DNA of 64,000 nucleotides from CAVWDU01 sp963840725 (lineage in GTDB: Bacteria; Pseudomonadota; Gammaproteobacteria; Pseudomonadales; Halieaceae), in NCBI GenBank assembly GCA_963840725.1, contig CAWIZY010000028.1:1-64000 (forward strand). Reading direction: 5' to 3'. The stretch's first letter is position 1. Every line of letters starts with the position of its first letter. A model generated the notes under the pieces. It had not been told where the DNA came from and made no database searches. It was given only the letters and a program-made list of their open reading frames with translations. The translations under genes and the position numbers were made by a program. Positions 10,740 to 20,375 of this stretch are shown here, piece by piece.

Positions 10740-10952
10740 GGTGCACTACCTCGCTTGCGCACTACCCCGGGGCGTCGCATTCTAGCCGCCCGGCCGCCCT
10801 CGAACCAGTGATAATTCATGCTTGCGCAATTCACACCGCGTCGATAGACCTTGTCACAGGCCGTTACATACAGAATATTTGGCCCCCGGAGCCGATCGAC
10901 AGGGTATAGTACGCCGACTGCACTTTGCTACTGCCAGGCCCGGGAGACACCA

Positions 10953-12167
10953 TTGCGCCAGTTGTCATTGTTAATACTGCTCGCCTTCATGTGCGCCGCA
11001 GCCGCACATTCTGCAGACACCTATAAGGCGGTATTCAGTGCCCGGCTGGAGCCCACCGAAGGCCTTGCCATTGTCAGTTTGACCATCGAACAGAGCAGTC
11101 ACAAACTACGCGAACTCGACTTTGCAGCGCCGAAGGAGCGTTTCACGGAGTTCAACGGTGACGGGAAGGTCCGGCGCAGCGGTGACAGGCTGCAATGGCA
11201 GGTCCCCAAAAAGGGCGGCACACTGCACTACAAGGTCACAATAGACAACCCCCGGGGTAAAGCCTACGACGCCAGAATCACATCGCGATGGGCGATCCTG
11301 CGCCTTGACGATGTCTTCCCCGCCGCCAGAGCAAGGTCTGCCCCGGGCGCAGAATCCCGGTCTTTTCTCGAGCTTTCGGGTCCGAGCGGTTGGACCTTTG
11401 AGAGCCGCTACGGCCCGGTTCGGGAGCGGGTTGCTGCCGACACGGCCGGGCGCCGTTTTTCCAGACCCACGGGATGGCTGGCCGCCGGGGAACTGGGCGT
11501 TCGACGCGACCTATTCGAAGGCCGCACACTGACGGTGGCAGGCCCCAGCGGCCAGGGACTGCGGCGGCTGGACACACTGGCCTTTCTGCGCTGGAATCTA
11601 CCTGAGCTATTGCAGGTGTTCCCCGAATTCCCGGACTATTTCCTTGTCGTTCGCGCGCAGGAAGATATGTGGCGTGGCGGACTGTCCGGACCCAACTCCC
11701 TGTACCTGCACTCCGAGAGACCGTTGATTAGCGAAAATGCCACCAGTACGCTACTGCATGAACTGGTGCACCTTGCGACCGGCGAGCAGGCCAAAGAGCG
11801 TGACGATTGGGTCGTAGAAGGCCTCGCAGAATACTATAGTCTGCAGATTCTCCTGCGCAGCGGTGGTATCAGTGAGGAGCGTTACAGCGGTGCCATGACT
11901 AAATTACAAGCATGGGCCGATCGCGACAGCGGCACCCTCAGGTCCCCGTCAACCGGCCCCCATACGGCGCGAGCGGCCACTATCCTTCAGGCTCTGCAAC
12001 AGGAACTGCAGCAGTCCGGGGTGGCATCACTGGATCTACTGGTTACGCAATTGCTTGCCGCGGGCAAACTGACCGGCAAGCAGCTCAAGCTGGAGGCCGA
12101 GCGCCAACTGGGACACCCCAGCAAGGTGTTGCGCGAGGCCGAGCAGCGTTACGTGCAATCAAAATGA
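10953..12167 (+). CDS. Exported gluzincin-like metallopeptidase-fold protein
   Basis: The TTG at 10953 is chosen because it places a clean signal peptide (RQLSLLILLAFMCAAAAHSA) at the N-terminus and has GGGAGA 7-8 nt upstream; the open frame continues 34 codons further 5' without coding character. The mature protein has a beta-rich N-terminal half and a C-terminal zinc site, HELVH followed about 20 residues later by WVVEGLAEYYS, the HExxH plus Glu pattern of gluzincins (M1/M61-like). About 404 residues, periplasmic or outer-membrane associated by inference. The zinc motif supports peptidase activity; the substrate is not known. Confidence 0.75.
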   Translation: MRQLSLLILLAFMCAAAAHSADTYKAVFSARLEPTEGLAIVSLTIEQSSHKLRELDFAAPKERFTEFNGDGKVRRSGDRLQWQVPKKGGTLHYKVTIDNPRGKAYDARITSRWAILRLDDVFPAARARSAPGAESRSFLELSGPSGWTFESRYGPVRERVAADTAGRRFSRPTGWLAAGELGVRRDLFEGRTLTVAGPSGQGLRRLDTLAFLRWNLPELLQVFPEFPDYFLVVRAQEDMWRGGLSGPNSLYLHSERPLISENATSTLLHELVHLATGEQAKERDDWVVEGLAEYYSLQILLRSGGISEERYSGAMTKLQAWADRDSGTLRSPSTGPHTARAATILQALQQELQQSGVASLDLLVTQLLAAGKLTGKQLKLEAERQLGHPSKVLREAEQRYVQSK

Positions 12168-12345
12168 GCCCAGGGGTCAGAGCGACGGGTTGACGGCGCC
12201 TGTTTTGGCTACCCCACCCCCTGGCCTGGATTAGCTACCTGTTAGCCGCTAGCGCTCGCAACACGCCGAGGCGTTTTTGCCGACGCAAACCAAGCGCCAG
12301 GGGGCGCCGCGCCATGACTGGCCCACAGGGCGCCCCGGCGCGTCG

Positions 12346-13971
12346 CTACAGTTGTGATTCCGGGACAATCGGCGACAGAACACGGGTATTGAACCGCTGC
12401 CAGAAGCTGGTATCCGGCTCCTGTTCGACGCGCACTAACTCATCGTTGTCACCGAGGGTAATCCATTCCAGTTCGCCGTCGCCGTCCAGTTGGACCCGGT
12501 ACGCTACCTTCATGACGTTGCGGTCAAATGCAGCTGCCAACTGCCCCGCACTCTTGGGGTCTTCAAAGTAGGCGCCCAACTCGGTATTCAGATTGACCGA
12601 TCGCGGATCCAGATTGAACGACCCAATGAACATGTACTGGCGGTCAAGACCGAAAAATTTGGCGTGCAGACTGGCTCGATCCGTGCCCATCTTGTTCAAA
12701 CCGAACTTCTTGTCAACTTTTGCGTTGCGGGTGGACTTGAACTCATACAACTCCACACCGCCGGCGATGAGTTCCTCCCGGTAGCGCATATAACCGGCAT
12801 GCACCAGACCGACATCGTTCGCGCTCAGCGAATTAGTAAGAATGCGTACCCGCACCCCGTCGGCCACCCGCCCGGTGAGATACTGGGTAAATGCCTTACC
12901 CGGGACGAAGTAGGGTGAGACGATATCCAGCTCTGTCTGGGTTTTGTCCATACCCTGCTTCAACTTGGGTGCAAGATTGGTGTCAGGGTCCAGTTCCTCC
13001 CGGACCACATTGTCAGGGTAGTCATAGGCAAGGAACCATTTCGACCAGGCCCAATTCTGCTCTGCTACGGTCCCGTAGGAGACCTCGATCAGATCTCGCA
13101 AGACCGAGGCATAGCGCGATTGGGCCGCCTCTGCCATGGTGGCGTCCATGTCTTTTCGAAACACCTCAATTTCATTGACATCGATTAGTTGGTCGGGATT
13201 GAAGGACCGAATCGGATAGACCCATTCGCTATTCCAGAACAGATCGAACTGACTCGATACCTCGCCAGCTATCGGGCCGATGGCCATAGCATCCATGTCA
13301 CCGAAACCCACGTCTTCGGCCGCGGCAAAATACTCGTCACCGATGTTCCGTCCGCCAAAAACGGTAATCTGGTTGTCAGCGGTGATCGTCTTGGTATGCA
13401 TTCGATGATTCACTCGCTTGGTGTCAGTCACGAAGTCCAGAGCCCGCACATCACGGTTGGTGAACGGGTTGTAAACGCGCACCGCAATCTGAGGATGAGT
13501 GTCCACCAGCTGCAACATATCGTCCTTGCCACCGGTGTCGAGGTCGTCAAGTAGAATACGCACCCGCACCCCGCGGTCTGCCGCACGCAACAGTTCGCCG
13601 TACATAATGTTGCCCGTCAAATCCGTGTGCCAGATGTAATACTGCACATCGAGGGACTTTTCAGCCGATCGGATCAGCCGCAGACGCGCAGCAAACGCTC
13701 TGGAGCCCTCGTCCAGCAAAAGAAAGCCCGACAGGCCGGGATGCTCGTCAAGCAAGGGCTGGATGGCGAGCCCCAGACCCGTAGAGGCAGTATCGGTGAT
13801 TGTGTAAGACGGCTCACGAACTACGTTTTCGGGCAGTGACGAGCAGCCGCTGGCACCGATGAAGCACAGTAACACCAGGACACCGAGAGCGCGACCAGCA
13901 CCAAAGCGGCGGCGATCACTGTTTTGCCTGTTGCCGCCTGCCGCGACCGAGCGGAAATACGCCATACTCAA
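12346..13971 (-). CDS. Phospholipase D-family lipoprotein (cardiolipin synthase C-like)
   Basis: A 541-residue protein with an N-terminal lipoprotein signal ending in the lipobox GASGC. Two phosphatidyltransferase motifs follow: HRMHTKTITADN with GGRNIGDEY (about residues 190-207) and SLHAKFFGLD with GSFNLDPRS (about 433-452). The architecture matches YmdC/ClsC-type enzymes that join phospholipid head groups to make cardiolipin; other PLD hydrolases share it. Expected in the periplasm, anchored to a membrane. Ends about 180 bp from the convergent gluzincin gene; that short gap holds no recognisable feature. Confidence 0.85.
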   Translation of the reverse strand: MSMAYFRSVAAGGNRQNSDRRRFGAGRALGVLVLLCFIGASGCSSLPENVVREPSYTITDTASTGLGLAIQPLLDEHPGLSGFLLLDEGSRAFAARLRLIRSAEKSLDVQYYIWHTDLTGNIMYGELLRAADRGVRVRILLDDLDTGGKDDMLQLVDTHPQIAVRVYNPFTNRDVRALDFVTDTKRVNHRMHTKTITADNQITVFGGRNIGDEYFAAAEDVGFGDMDAMAIGPIAGEVSSQFDLFWNSEWVYPIRSFNPDQLIDVNEIEVFRKDMDATMAEAAQSRYASVLRDLIEVSYGTVAEQNWAWSKWFLAYDYPDNVVREELDPDTNLAPKLKQGMDKTQTELDIVSPYFVPGKAFTQYLTGRVADGVRVRILTNSLSANDVGLVHAGYMRYREELIAGGVELYEFKSTRNAKVDKKFGLNKMGTDRASLHAKFFGLDRQYMFIGSFNLDPRSVNLNTELGAYFEDPKSAGQLAAAFDRNVMKVAYRVQLDGDGELEWITLGDNDELVRVEQEPDTSFWQRFNTRVLSPIVPESQL

Positions 13972-14146
13972 AATCTCTTCACCTTATTTTAGATTGTGTG
14001 CAGGATAGCGGAAAACGTCAGCCACAACCAAGACTTATCGCTCCACCGCCATGGCCGCAAGCACCGCCAGCAAACGCTTGAGTTCGCTACTGTGCCGGGC
14101 TGCCTTCCCCATCCTAAAGCGGTAGACTGGCCCGGCAGGCACTAGG

Positions 14147-14193
14147 GCACCTCTGAACAATGGTAATGCGCTCGGGCCATTATTCAGAGGTGC
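14147..14193. repeat. Near-perfect 17-bp inverted repeat (MITE-like palindrome)
   Basis: GCACCTCTGAACAATGG (14147-14163) is the inverted complement of CCATTATTCAGAGGTGC (14177-14193) with a single mismatch and a 13-nt loop. There is no T-run after it, so it is not an intrinsic terminator. It sits in the 296-bp gap before dbpA. A similar string, GCACCTCTCAATAATGG, recurs at about 52997-53013, so it may be a remnant of a mobile-element end. Confidence 0.6.
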
Positions 14194-14267
14194 GACAGCA
14201 AAATGCCATTGATGGTTAGTGAACTGCTACAATGCCGCCCCGCCACCGGCCACAACCCGTTACCGAG

Positions 14268-15647
14268 ATGTCTGAACAATTCTTTTCCCGCTTACCACTC
14301 CCGTCACTTCAGCTTGAGAACCTCGAAAAACTGGGTTACCAGCATATGACACCTATTCAGGCCGCCAGCCTGCCGCCCGCCCTCGCCGGCGCGGACCTGC
14401 TGGCGCAGGCGCAGACCGGCAGTGGCAAGACGGCAGCGTTCGCCCTGCCGCTATTGCACAAACTCAATCCCCGCTTTTTCGGCACCCAGGCATTGGTCCT
14501 TTGCCCAACCCGGGAACTGGCTACGCAGGTGGCGGCCGAAATCCGCCGTTTGGCCCGTTATCAGGCCAATATCAAGGTGGTGACCCTCTGCGGTGGCGTA
14601 TCGATAGGCCCCCAGATCGGCTCTTTGGAGCACGGCGCCCATGTCGTGGTGGGAACCCCCGGCCGCATCAGCGATCATTTGCGTAAAAAAACCCTGGCCC
14701 TCGATCAGCTCACCACCCTGGTGCTGGATGAAGCGGACAGGATGCTCGAGATGGGTTTTATCGATGAGATTGCGAGCATCATCGCCCACACTCCCGGCGA
14801 CCGACAAACGCTGCTATTTTCGGCCACCTACCCGGACGACATTCGCGCCCTTAGCGACCGCTTCCAACGATCACCGGAGACCGTGCGCCTTACACCCGGA
14901 TCGAGCGCAGCGGCGATTGACCAGCGGTTCTATTTCTGCGAACGCAAGGTACGAGCTGACGGGCTGCTGACATTGCTACACCACTTTCAGTTGCCGTTGG
15001 CGGTCGTTTTCTGCAACACCAGGCAAAGTGTGCGGGATACCTGCGATTATCTAGCTCAATCCGGCGTCAGCGCCGTTGCCCTGCACGGCGATATGGAACA
15101 GCGCGATCGCGATCAGGCACTTGTCCAGTTCCGACAGCAAAGTTGTTCAGTCCTGGTCGCGACCGATGTGGCGGCAAGAGGCCTCGACATCGACGATCTG
15201 CCCGCGGTGATCAATCTTGAGTTACCCCGCAGCGCGGACGTCTACATTCACCGGATAGGCCGCACCGGGCGGGCAGGAAAAAGCGGCCTCGCCCTCAGCC
15301 TCTTGAGTGGCTCGGAGCGCTACCGATTGGACCAGATCACCAGTGAACTGGACACAGAGCCGGTTTTGGAGACAATTGAAGCCCTGGGCCAGGGCGGCGG
15401 AACGATTCCCCCACCGCCGTATCGGTCTCTGTGCATTGCCGCTGGCCGCAGAGACAAGATACGTCCGGGCGATATTCTGGGGGCGCTAACCGGTGACGCC
15501 GGCATAGCCGCGCAGGCGGTAGGAACCATTACCGTCATGGACCACACGGCTTATGTCGCTATTGAACGGGGTCAGGCCGCCGAGGCGCTGGATCGCCTGC
15601 GCCGCGGCAAGATTAAAGGACGCAAGTTCAAAGTGAGAGAACTCTAA
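14268..15647 (+). CDS. dbpA: ATP-dependent RNA helicase DbpA
   Basis: A DEAD-box helicase of 459 residues from the ATG at 14268 (the frame opens 12 codons earlier without similarity). Motifs in order: AQTGSGKT (about 48-55), PTRELA, GTPGR, DEAD (about 154), SAT, ARGLD and HRIGRTGRAG (about 328). The C-terminal RNA-binding domain with IRPGDILGALTGDAGI and KIKGRKFKVREL is diagnostic for DbpA, which binds hairpin 92 of 23S rRNA during 50S assembly. Followed 28 bp later by a RIO kinase. Confidence 0.93.
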   Translation: MSEQFFSRLPLPSLQLENLEKLGYQHMTPIQAASLPPALAGADLLAQAQTGSGKTAAFALPLLHKLNPRFFGTQALVLCPTRELATQVAAEIRRLARYQANIKVVTLCGGVSIGPQIGSLEHGAHVVVGTPGRISDHLRKKTLALDQLTTLVLDEADRMLEMGFIDEIASIIAHTPGDRQTLLFSATYPDDIRALSDRFQRSPETVRLTPGSSAAAIDQRFYFCERKVRADGLLTLLHHFQLPLAVVFCNTRQSVRDTCDYLAQSGVSAVALHGDMEQRDRDQALVQFRQQSCSVLVATDVAARGLDIDDLPAVINLELPRSADVYIHRIGRTGRAGKSGLALSLLSGSERYRLDQITSELDTEPVLETIEALGQGGGTIPPPPYRSLCIAAGRRDKIRPGDILGALTGDAGIAAQAVGTITVMDHTAYVAIERGQAAEALDRLRRGKIKGRKFKVREL

Positions 15648-15675
15648 TGCCTGGTTACGCAATGGCAGTGAAGCA

Positions 15676-16530
15676 ATGAAAACGCCGGCGCGCTTGCAAC
15701 CGCTGGTAGAGGACGGCGTCGTGGACGAAGTCCTCTTTCCGCTGATGAGCGGCAAGGAGGCCGATGTGTATGTGGTCCGCTGTGGCTCGGAAGATCGCTG
15801 CGCCAAAATTTACAAGGATGCGGTCAAGCGCAGTTTCAAGAAAGCGGCGCAATACACCGAAGGACGCCGGGTAAAGAATAGCCGCCGGGCCCGGGCGATG
15901 GAGAAAGGCTCACGCTTTGGCAAACGCCAGCAGGACGAGACCTGGCAGAATGCCGAGGTGGATGCGCTGTACCGGTTGTCCCGAGCTGACGTGCGCGTTC
16001 CGCAACCCTATGGTTGTTTCGATGGCGTGCTATTGATGGAACTGATTACTGACAGCGATGGCCATGTTGCACCGCGCCTTGACGATGTCACCATGTCGGC
16101 GGAACAGGCGCTTGAGGACCATGCGCTGGTCATGCGCTACATCGTCAGAATGCTTTGCGCGGGCATCATTCACGGCGACCTGTCTGAGTTTAACGTTCTG
16201 GTCGATGAGAATGGACCGGTGATAATCGACCTCCCCCAGGCTGTAGACGCCGCAGCCAATAACAACGCCCGTGCGATGCTGACCCGCGACATCAATAAAA
16301 TGACCACCTACTACGCCCAATTTGCCCCGGAACTGCTGAACCGCCATTTTGCCGAGCAGATCTGGGAACTCTACGAAGAAGGTGATTTGCATCCCGAGGT
16401 CGATCTGGATATCGACTTTGAGCTGGAGGAAAACGCGGCTGACGTGGACTCCGTGCTGCTGGAGATCAAGGCCGCGCTGCTGGAAGAAGAAGACCGACTG
16501 GAGCGCGCCCGGGAGGCCAATAGCGACTAG
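15676..16530 (+). CDS. RIO1-like serine protein kinase (PA4780 family)
   Basis: A 284-residue atypical protein kinase. Catalytic loop HGDLSEFNVLV (about 166-176) and metal-binding loop IIDLPQAVD (about 183-191) are intact; an N-terminal glycine-poor nucleotide loop SGKEADVYVV precedes the lysine in CAKIYKD. The C-terminus is strongly acidic. RIO kinases act in ribosome maturation in archaea and eukaryotes; the role of the bacterial form is not established, but the gene lies directly behind the 50S assembly helicase dbpA, which fits a ribosome link. Confidence 0.88.
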   Translation: MKTPARLQPLVEDGVVDEVLFPLMSGKEADVYVVRCGSEDRCAKIYKDAVKRSFKKAAQYTEGRRVKNSRRARAMEKGSRFGKRQQDETWQNAEVDALYRLSRADVRVPQPYGCFDGVLLMELITDSDGHVAPRLDDVTMSAEQALEDHALVMRYIVRMLCAGIIHGDLSEFNVLVDENGPVIIDLPQAVDAAANNNARAMLTRDINKMTTYYAQFAPELLNRHFAEQIWELYEEGDLHPEVDLDIDFELEENAADVDSVLLEIKAALLEEEDRLERAREANSD

Positions 16531-16618
16531 AAACCGGGGACCCGCTGTTCACTGCGCAGTTGCCTGGAAGCATCCAGAACCGCCAACTCACCGGGGGCCG
16601 CCTGCCGTCAATCCCCAC

Positions 16619-17104
16619 TCACAGTTTATTGCTGGTTTGACTGATACTGGACTTCAGCGTTTTCAGGGATGCCATCAATTCATCCTGAGCGTCGTGGGGC
16701 AGCTTACCGAACAGTTCTACAATCCACGCCTCGTGCTGTGCTGCCATTTTATCAAAGTGTTTCTTGCCTTTTGCAGTCAGACTCACCTGGAAAGTGCGCC
16801 GATCATCAGGCCGGGAGGTGCGGCTGAGCAGCCCTTCTTTTTCCAGCTGCCTTACCAGACCAGTGACATTACCCCCGGATACCATCATCAGTGACGACAA
16901 TTCGCCCATTGTGAGTTTTTCGGGGTGCCGGTCGAGTTGGGCCAGCAGATCGAAGCGCGGCAGTGTACTGCCATAACTATCGCGCAGGCGGGCCCGCAGA
17001 GCACCCTCCACCATGTTGGTACAGGTCAGCAGTCGCAACCACAGTTTCAGTGCCTGATGATCGTGATCTTGTATCCTTGACTCTGAATCCAGTTGCGCCG
17101 CCAT
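16619..17104 (-). CDS. MarR-family transcriptional regulator, likely controller of the aromatic-CoA genes
   Basis: A 161-residue winged-helix protein. The recognition region is MGELSSLMMVSGGNVTGLVRQLEKEGLL followed by the wing RTSRPDDRRTFQVSLTAKG (about residues 65-112). It is transcribed away from the 2-aminobenzoyl-CoA monooxygenase/reductase gene, and the 147-bp gap contains a perfect MarR-sized palindrome at 17186-17203. The same palindrome occurs twice in front of the second catabolic block. MarR proteins commonly repress aromatic degradation genes and are released by the aromatic acid or its CoA thioester. That this one binds the palindrome and senses a pathway intermediate is inference. 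Confidence 0.85.
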   Translation of the reverse strand: MAAQLDSESRIQDHDHQALKLWLRLLTCTNMVEGALRARLRDSYGSTLPRFDLLAQLDRHPEKLTMGELSSLMMVSGGNVTGLVRQLEKEGLLSRTSRPDDRRTFQVSLTAKGKKHFDKMAAQHEAWIVELFGKLPHDAQDELMASLKTLKSSISQTSNKL

Positions 17105-17185
17105 CAGCCTCTATTCCTTATTTTTACTTATCCCCGTGCGCCTATTCTGCCCTTAATTAAAGCTTCGCGGAAGTTCCATCTTTTT

Positions 17186-17203
17186 TATTTTACATTTAAA
17201 ATA
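17186..17203. promoter_or_regulatory. Palindromic operator, copy 1 (TATTTTA-CATT-TAAAATA)
   Basis: A perfect 7-bp inverted repeat with a 4-bp spacer, in the gap between the divergent MarR gene and the monooxygenase/reductase gene. The same arms and spacer length occur at 36152-36169 and 36248-36265. Symmetry, size and position are those of a MarR operator. It lies 48 bp upstream of the monooxygenase ATG, where binding would block transcription. Confidence 0.75.
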
Positions 17204-17251
17204 TATTCCCCTAAACTGTCGTATTGTTCCCCGCATTGCAAGGAATTGATT

Positions 17252-19573
17252 ATGAAAATCGTGTGTCTGGGGGGCGGCCCTGCCGGTCTCTACCTCGCCA
17301 TATCCATGAAGCTGCGCAACCCGGACCATGACATTGCCGTCTACGAGCGGAATCGGCCCGGCGACACTTTTGGCTGGGGCGTCGTGTTCTCCGACGAGAC
17401 CATGCAAAACCTGCAGGCCAACGATCCGGTGAGCGCCAATATCATGATCGATGAATTGGTGCACTGGGATATGATCGATTGTCATGTCAATGGCGAGGTA
17501 GAGCGTTCAGACGGCCACGGTTTTATTGGCATAGGCCGCAAGCGCATGCTGCAAATACTTCACGGGCGTGCCATGGAACTGGGGGTGGACCTGCAGTTCG
17601 AGCAGGAGTTTGAAGTCACTGATATCGATACGCGGTTTGCCGACGCTGATCTGATCGTGGCGGCCGACGGCCTGAACTCCAAGGTGCGCAACAGCAACCT
17701 CGAAGCCTTCGATTGCGATATTGACCTGCGACCCAATAAGTTTGTGTGGCTGGGCACTCACCAGAGCTTCAAGGAGGCCTTCACTTTCATCTTTGAGAAG
17801 ACGCCCCATGGCTGGATCTGGGTTCACGCCTATCAGTTTGATGCCGAGACCTCCACGTTCATCGTTGAGTGCCAGCCGGATGTCTACGACGCGCTGGGTT
17901 TCGAACACATGGATCACGAAGAGAGCGCAGAAACCTGTCGCAAAATATTCGAGAAATACCTGGGTGGCCACAAGCTGCTGACCAATTCTGCGCACATTCG
18001 CGGCTCGGCATGGATCAGTTTTCCGCGGGTCCTGTGCCGCAACTGGATCATGAACGATCGCGTGGTGCTGATCGGCGACGCTGCGCACACCGCCCATTTT
18101 GCCATTGGCTCGGGCACCAAACTGGGCCTGGAGGATGCCATATCGCTGGCCAGACACCTGGACAGCGAGCTGCCATTGAACGGCGCTTTGCGAGCCTACC
18201 AGGATGAGCGGGAGGTCGAGGCACTCAAGCTGCAAAGCGCAGCGCGCAACGCCATGGTCTGGTTTGAGAACGTGCCGCGCTACGTGGAAGCCTTCGACAC
18301 CAAACAGCTCAACTATTCGATGCTCACCCGGAGTCAGCGGGTCAGCCATGAAAATCTGCGCCTGCGCGACCAGCAGTGGCTGGAAGGCTACGAACAGCAC
18401 CTGGCTTCAAAGGCAATGGGCAAGCCCGTCGACCACCCGATTCCTCCCATGTTCCTGCCCTTCAAGCTCAGGGAAATGGAGTTGGCCAACCGGGTGGTGG
18501 TTTCACCCATGTCCATGTATAGCGCGGAAGCGGGTCTGCCGTCGGAGTGGCACCTGGTCCACTACGGGTCTATGGCTCAGGGTGGCGCTGGCCTGATTTA
18601 TACCGAAATGACGGATGTCAGCCCCGAGGGGAGAATCACCACGGGCTGCACCGGCATCTGGACCGATGAGCAGGAAGCCGCGTGGCGGCGCATTACTGGC
18701 TTCGTGCACAGCAACAGCAAGGCCAAGTTTTGTCTGCAGCTGGGCCACTCGGGACCCAAGGGAAGCACCTTGAAACCTTGGGAGAGCGAACGGCTGGACT
18801 CTCCACTGGACGCGGACCAGGGCTGGGAAACCCTCTCCGCGTCAGCGACGGCGTACGCGCCATACTGCCAGGTACCCCGAGCGATGACTCGGGAAGACAT
18901 GGACCAGGTGCTCGCAGACTTCGTGGCAGCAACCCGCCGCGGCGAGCGTGCTGGCTTCGATATGATCGAGCTACACGCGGCCCACGGCTACTTATTGTCT
19001 GCTTTCATCACGCCGTCCTTAAACAAACGCAGCGATGAGTATGGCGGCAGTCTGGAAAACCGCCTGCGCTACCCCCTGGAAATCTGTGAAGCGGTGCGGG
19101 CGGCCTGGCCTGCTGAGAAACCACTGTCAATACGCATTTCCGCCACCGACTGGCTGGGCGACGATGGCGTCACTCCAGAGGAGGCGGTCGAGATCGCCCG
19201 CGCCTTCAAGAACGCCGGTGCAGACATTATTGATGTCTCGGCGGGTCAAACATCACCGGATGCGGAACCGGTGTACGGCCGCATGTTTCAGACCCCGTTT
19301 TCGGACATGATCCGCAATGACGCCAACATTGCGACCATGGCTGTGGGCAACATCTTCGAAGTGGACCACGTCAACTCCATCATTGCCGCCGGCCGTGCCG
19401 ACCTCTGTTGCCTGGCCAGGCCGCATTTGATGGACCCGAACTGGACCTTGCGTGCCGCCGCGCAACAAAACTACAGCGGTGATGCCGTGCAGGTTCCCTT
19501 GCAGTACCAGGCCGGCTTTGATCAATTGCAGCGTAATCTCGCCCGGGCGGCTGACATGGCGATCAATGCATGA
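17252..19573 (+). CDS. 2-aminobenzoyl-CoA monooxygenase/reductase (salicylyl-CoA 5-hydroxylase family)
   Basis: A 773-residue fusion. Residues 1 to about 385 form a class A flavin monooxygenase: FAD motif LGGGPAGLYLAI at the start and VVLIGDAAHTAHFAIGSG at about 270. From about 395 an Old Yellow Enzyme-like FMN domain follows (PPMFLPFKLREMELANRVVV, then HAAHGYLLSAF and NKRSDEYGGSLENR near 575-600). This two-domain layout is that of the Azoarcus evansii enzyme, which hydroxylates and then reduces the ring of 2-aminobenzoyl-CoA, giving a non-aromatic amino-oxo-cyclohexene-carboxyl-CoA. The ATG at 17252 has AAGGA 7 nt upstream; the open frame extends 53 codons 5' through the operator and is not coding. 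Overlaps the next gene by ATGA. Confidence 0.88.
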   Translation: MKIVCLGGGPAGLYLAISMKLRNPDHDIAVYERNRPGDTFGWGVVFSDETMQNLQANDPVSANIMIDELVHWDMIDCHVNGEVERSDGHGFIGIGRKRMLQILHGRAMELGVDLQFEQEFEVTDIDTRFADADLIVAADGLNSKVRNSNLEAFDCDIDLRPNKFVWLGTHQSFKEAFTFIFEKTPHGWIWVHAYQFDAETSTFIVECQPDVYDALGFEHMDHEESAETCRKIFEKYLGGHKLLTNSAHIRGSAWISFPRVLCRNWIMNDRVVLIGDAAHTAHFAIGSGTKLGLEDAISLARHLDSELPLNGALRAYQDEREVEALKLQSAARNAMVWFENVPRYVEAFDTKQLNYSMLTRSQRVSHENLRLRDQQWLEGYEQHLASKAMGKPVDHPIPPMFLPFKLREMELANRVVVSPMSMYSAEAGLPSEWHLVHYGSMAQGGAGLIYTEMTDVSPEGRITTGCTGIWTDEQEAAWRRITGFVHSNSKAKFCLQLGHSGPKGSTLKPWESERLDSPLDADQGWETLSASATAYAPYCQVPRAMTREDMDQVLADFVAATRRGERAGFDMIELHAAHGYLLSAFITPSLNKRSDEYGGSLENRLRYPLEICEAVRAAWPAEKPLSIRISATDWLGDDGVTPEEAVEIARAFKNAGADIIDVSAGQTSPDAEPVYGRMFQTPFSDMIRNDANIATMAVGNIFEVDHVNSIIAAGRADLCCLARPHLMDPNWTLRAAAQQNYSGDAVQVPLQYQAGFDQLQRNLARAADMAINA

Positions 19574-20340
19574 GTGAGCTAATCGCCGCTGGCCGGCACG
19601 CGGTCGTCACGGGTGGCGGCAGCGGCATTGGCCGGGCCACGGCCCTGGCGCTTATCGCGGCAGGTGCCCAGGTCACCGTGATGGGCAGGCGAGCAGAACC
19701 CCTGGAATCACTCGCTGCGCAGCACGATGGGATAATGGCAGTGTGCTGCGATGTCACAGACCCCGAATCCGTGCAGCGTGCCTTCGAGACGGCAAAGCAA
19801 CAACGGGGCGCCGTTGATATTCTGGTCAACAGTGCTGGCGCTGCGCCCACAGCGCCGTTTCACAAGCTCTCCTCCAGTGACTGGCAACAGGTCATGGCGG
19901 TGAACCTCGACTCCGTGTTTCACTGCAGTCAACAGGTATTGGGCGACATGCGTGAGCGCAGTTGGGGCCGCATAGTCAATATTGCCAGCACTGCCGCGCA
20001 GCGTGGCTATGCCTACGTCAGCGCATACTGTGCGGCGAAACACGGGGTACTGGGACTCACCCGGGCCCTGGCACTGGAGACCGCAACCCGCGGCATCACT
20101 GTCAACGCTGTCTGCCCCGGCTATACTGACACCGACATCGTCCGTGAGGGTGTGCGCAACATTGTGGCAAAAACCGGACGGACAGAATCCGAAGCGCTGG
20201 CTCAGTTCACTGGCAGCAACCCACAGGGGAGGCTGGTGGAGGTCGATGAAGTAGCCGCCTGTGTCATCTGGTTGTGCGCCGAAAAAAGCGCGGCTATCAC
20301 CGGACAGGCGATCTCGGTGAGCGGCGGCGAAGTCATGTAA
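19570..20340 (+). CDS. SDR-family dehydrogenase of the aminobenzoyl-CoA operon
   Basis: A 256-residue classical short-chain dehydrogenase: cofactor turn TGGGSGIGRA, structural NSAG, and the catalytic set around NIASTAAQRG with YVSAYCAAKHG (YxxxK). It overlaps the monooxygenase/reductase gene by 4 bp, so the two are translationally coupled. In this operon it is the best candidate for a 3-hydroxyacyl-CoA dehydrogenase acting on the ring after reduction. The substrate is inferred from position. Confidence 0.85.
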   Translation: MSELIAAGRHAVVTGGGSGIGRATALALIAAGAQVTVMGRRAEPLESLAAQHDGIMAVCCDVTDPESVQRAFETAKQQRGAVDILVNSAGAAPTAPFHKLSSSDWQQVMAVNLDSVFHCSQQVLGDMRERSWGRIVNIASTAAQRGYAYVSAYCAAKHGVLGLTRALALETATRGITVNAVCPGYTDTDIVREGVRNIVAKTGRTESEALAQFTGSNPQGRLVEVDEVAACVIWLCAEKSAAITGQAISVSGGEVM

Positions 20341-20375
20341 TGGACAAGGCTTTCAATGATCAAAGGGCTTGAGGT

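Noticed and set aside
17507..18400. A 297-codon minus-strand frame inside the monooxygenase/reductase
   Set aside because: No similarity to any family and fully antisense to a confidently identified enzyme.
17252..19573. Reading the enzyme as salicylyl-CoA 5-hydroxylase of a gentisate route
   Set aside because: The extra Old Yellow Enzyme-like domain, and the RidA and isatin-type genes under the same operator, fit 2-aminobenzoyl-CoA better; no gentisate dioxygenase is present.
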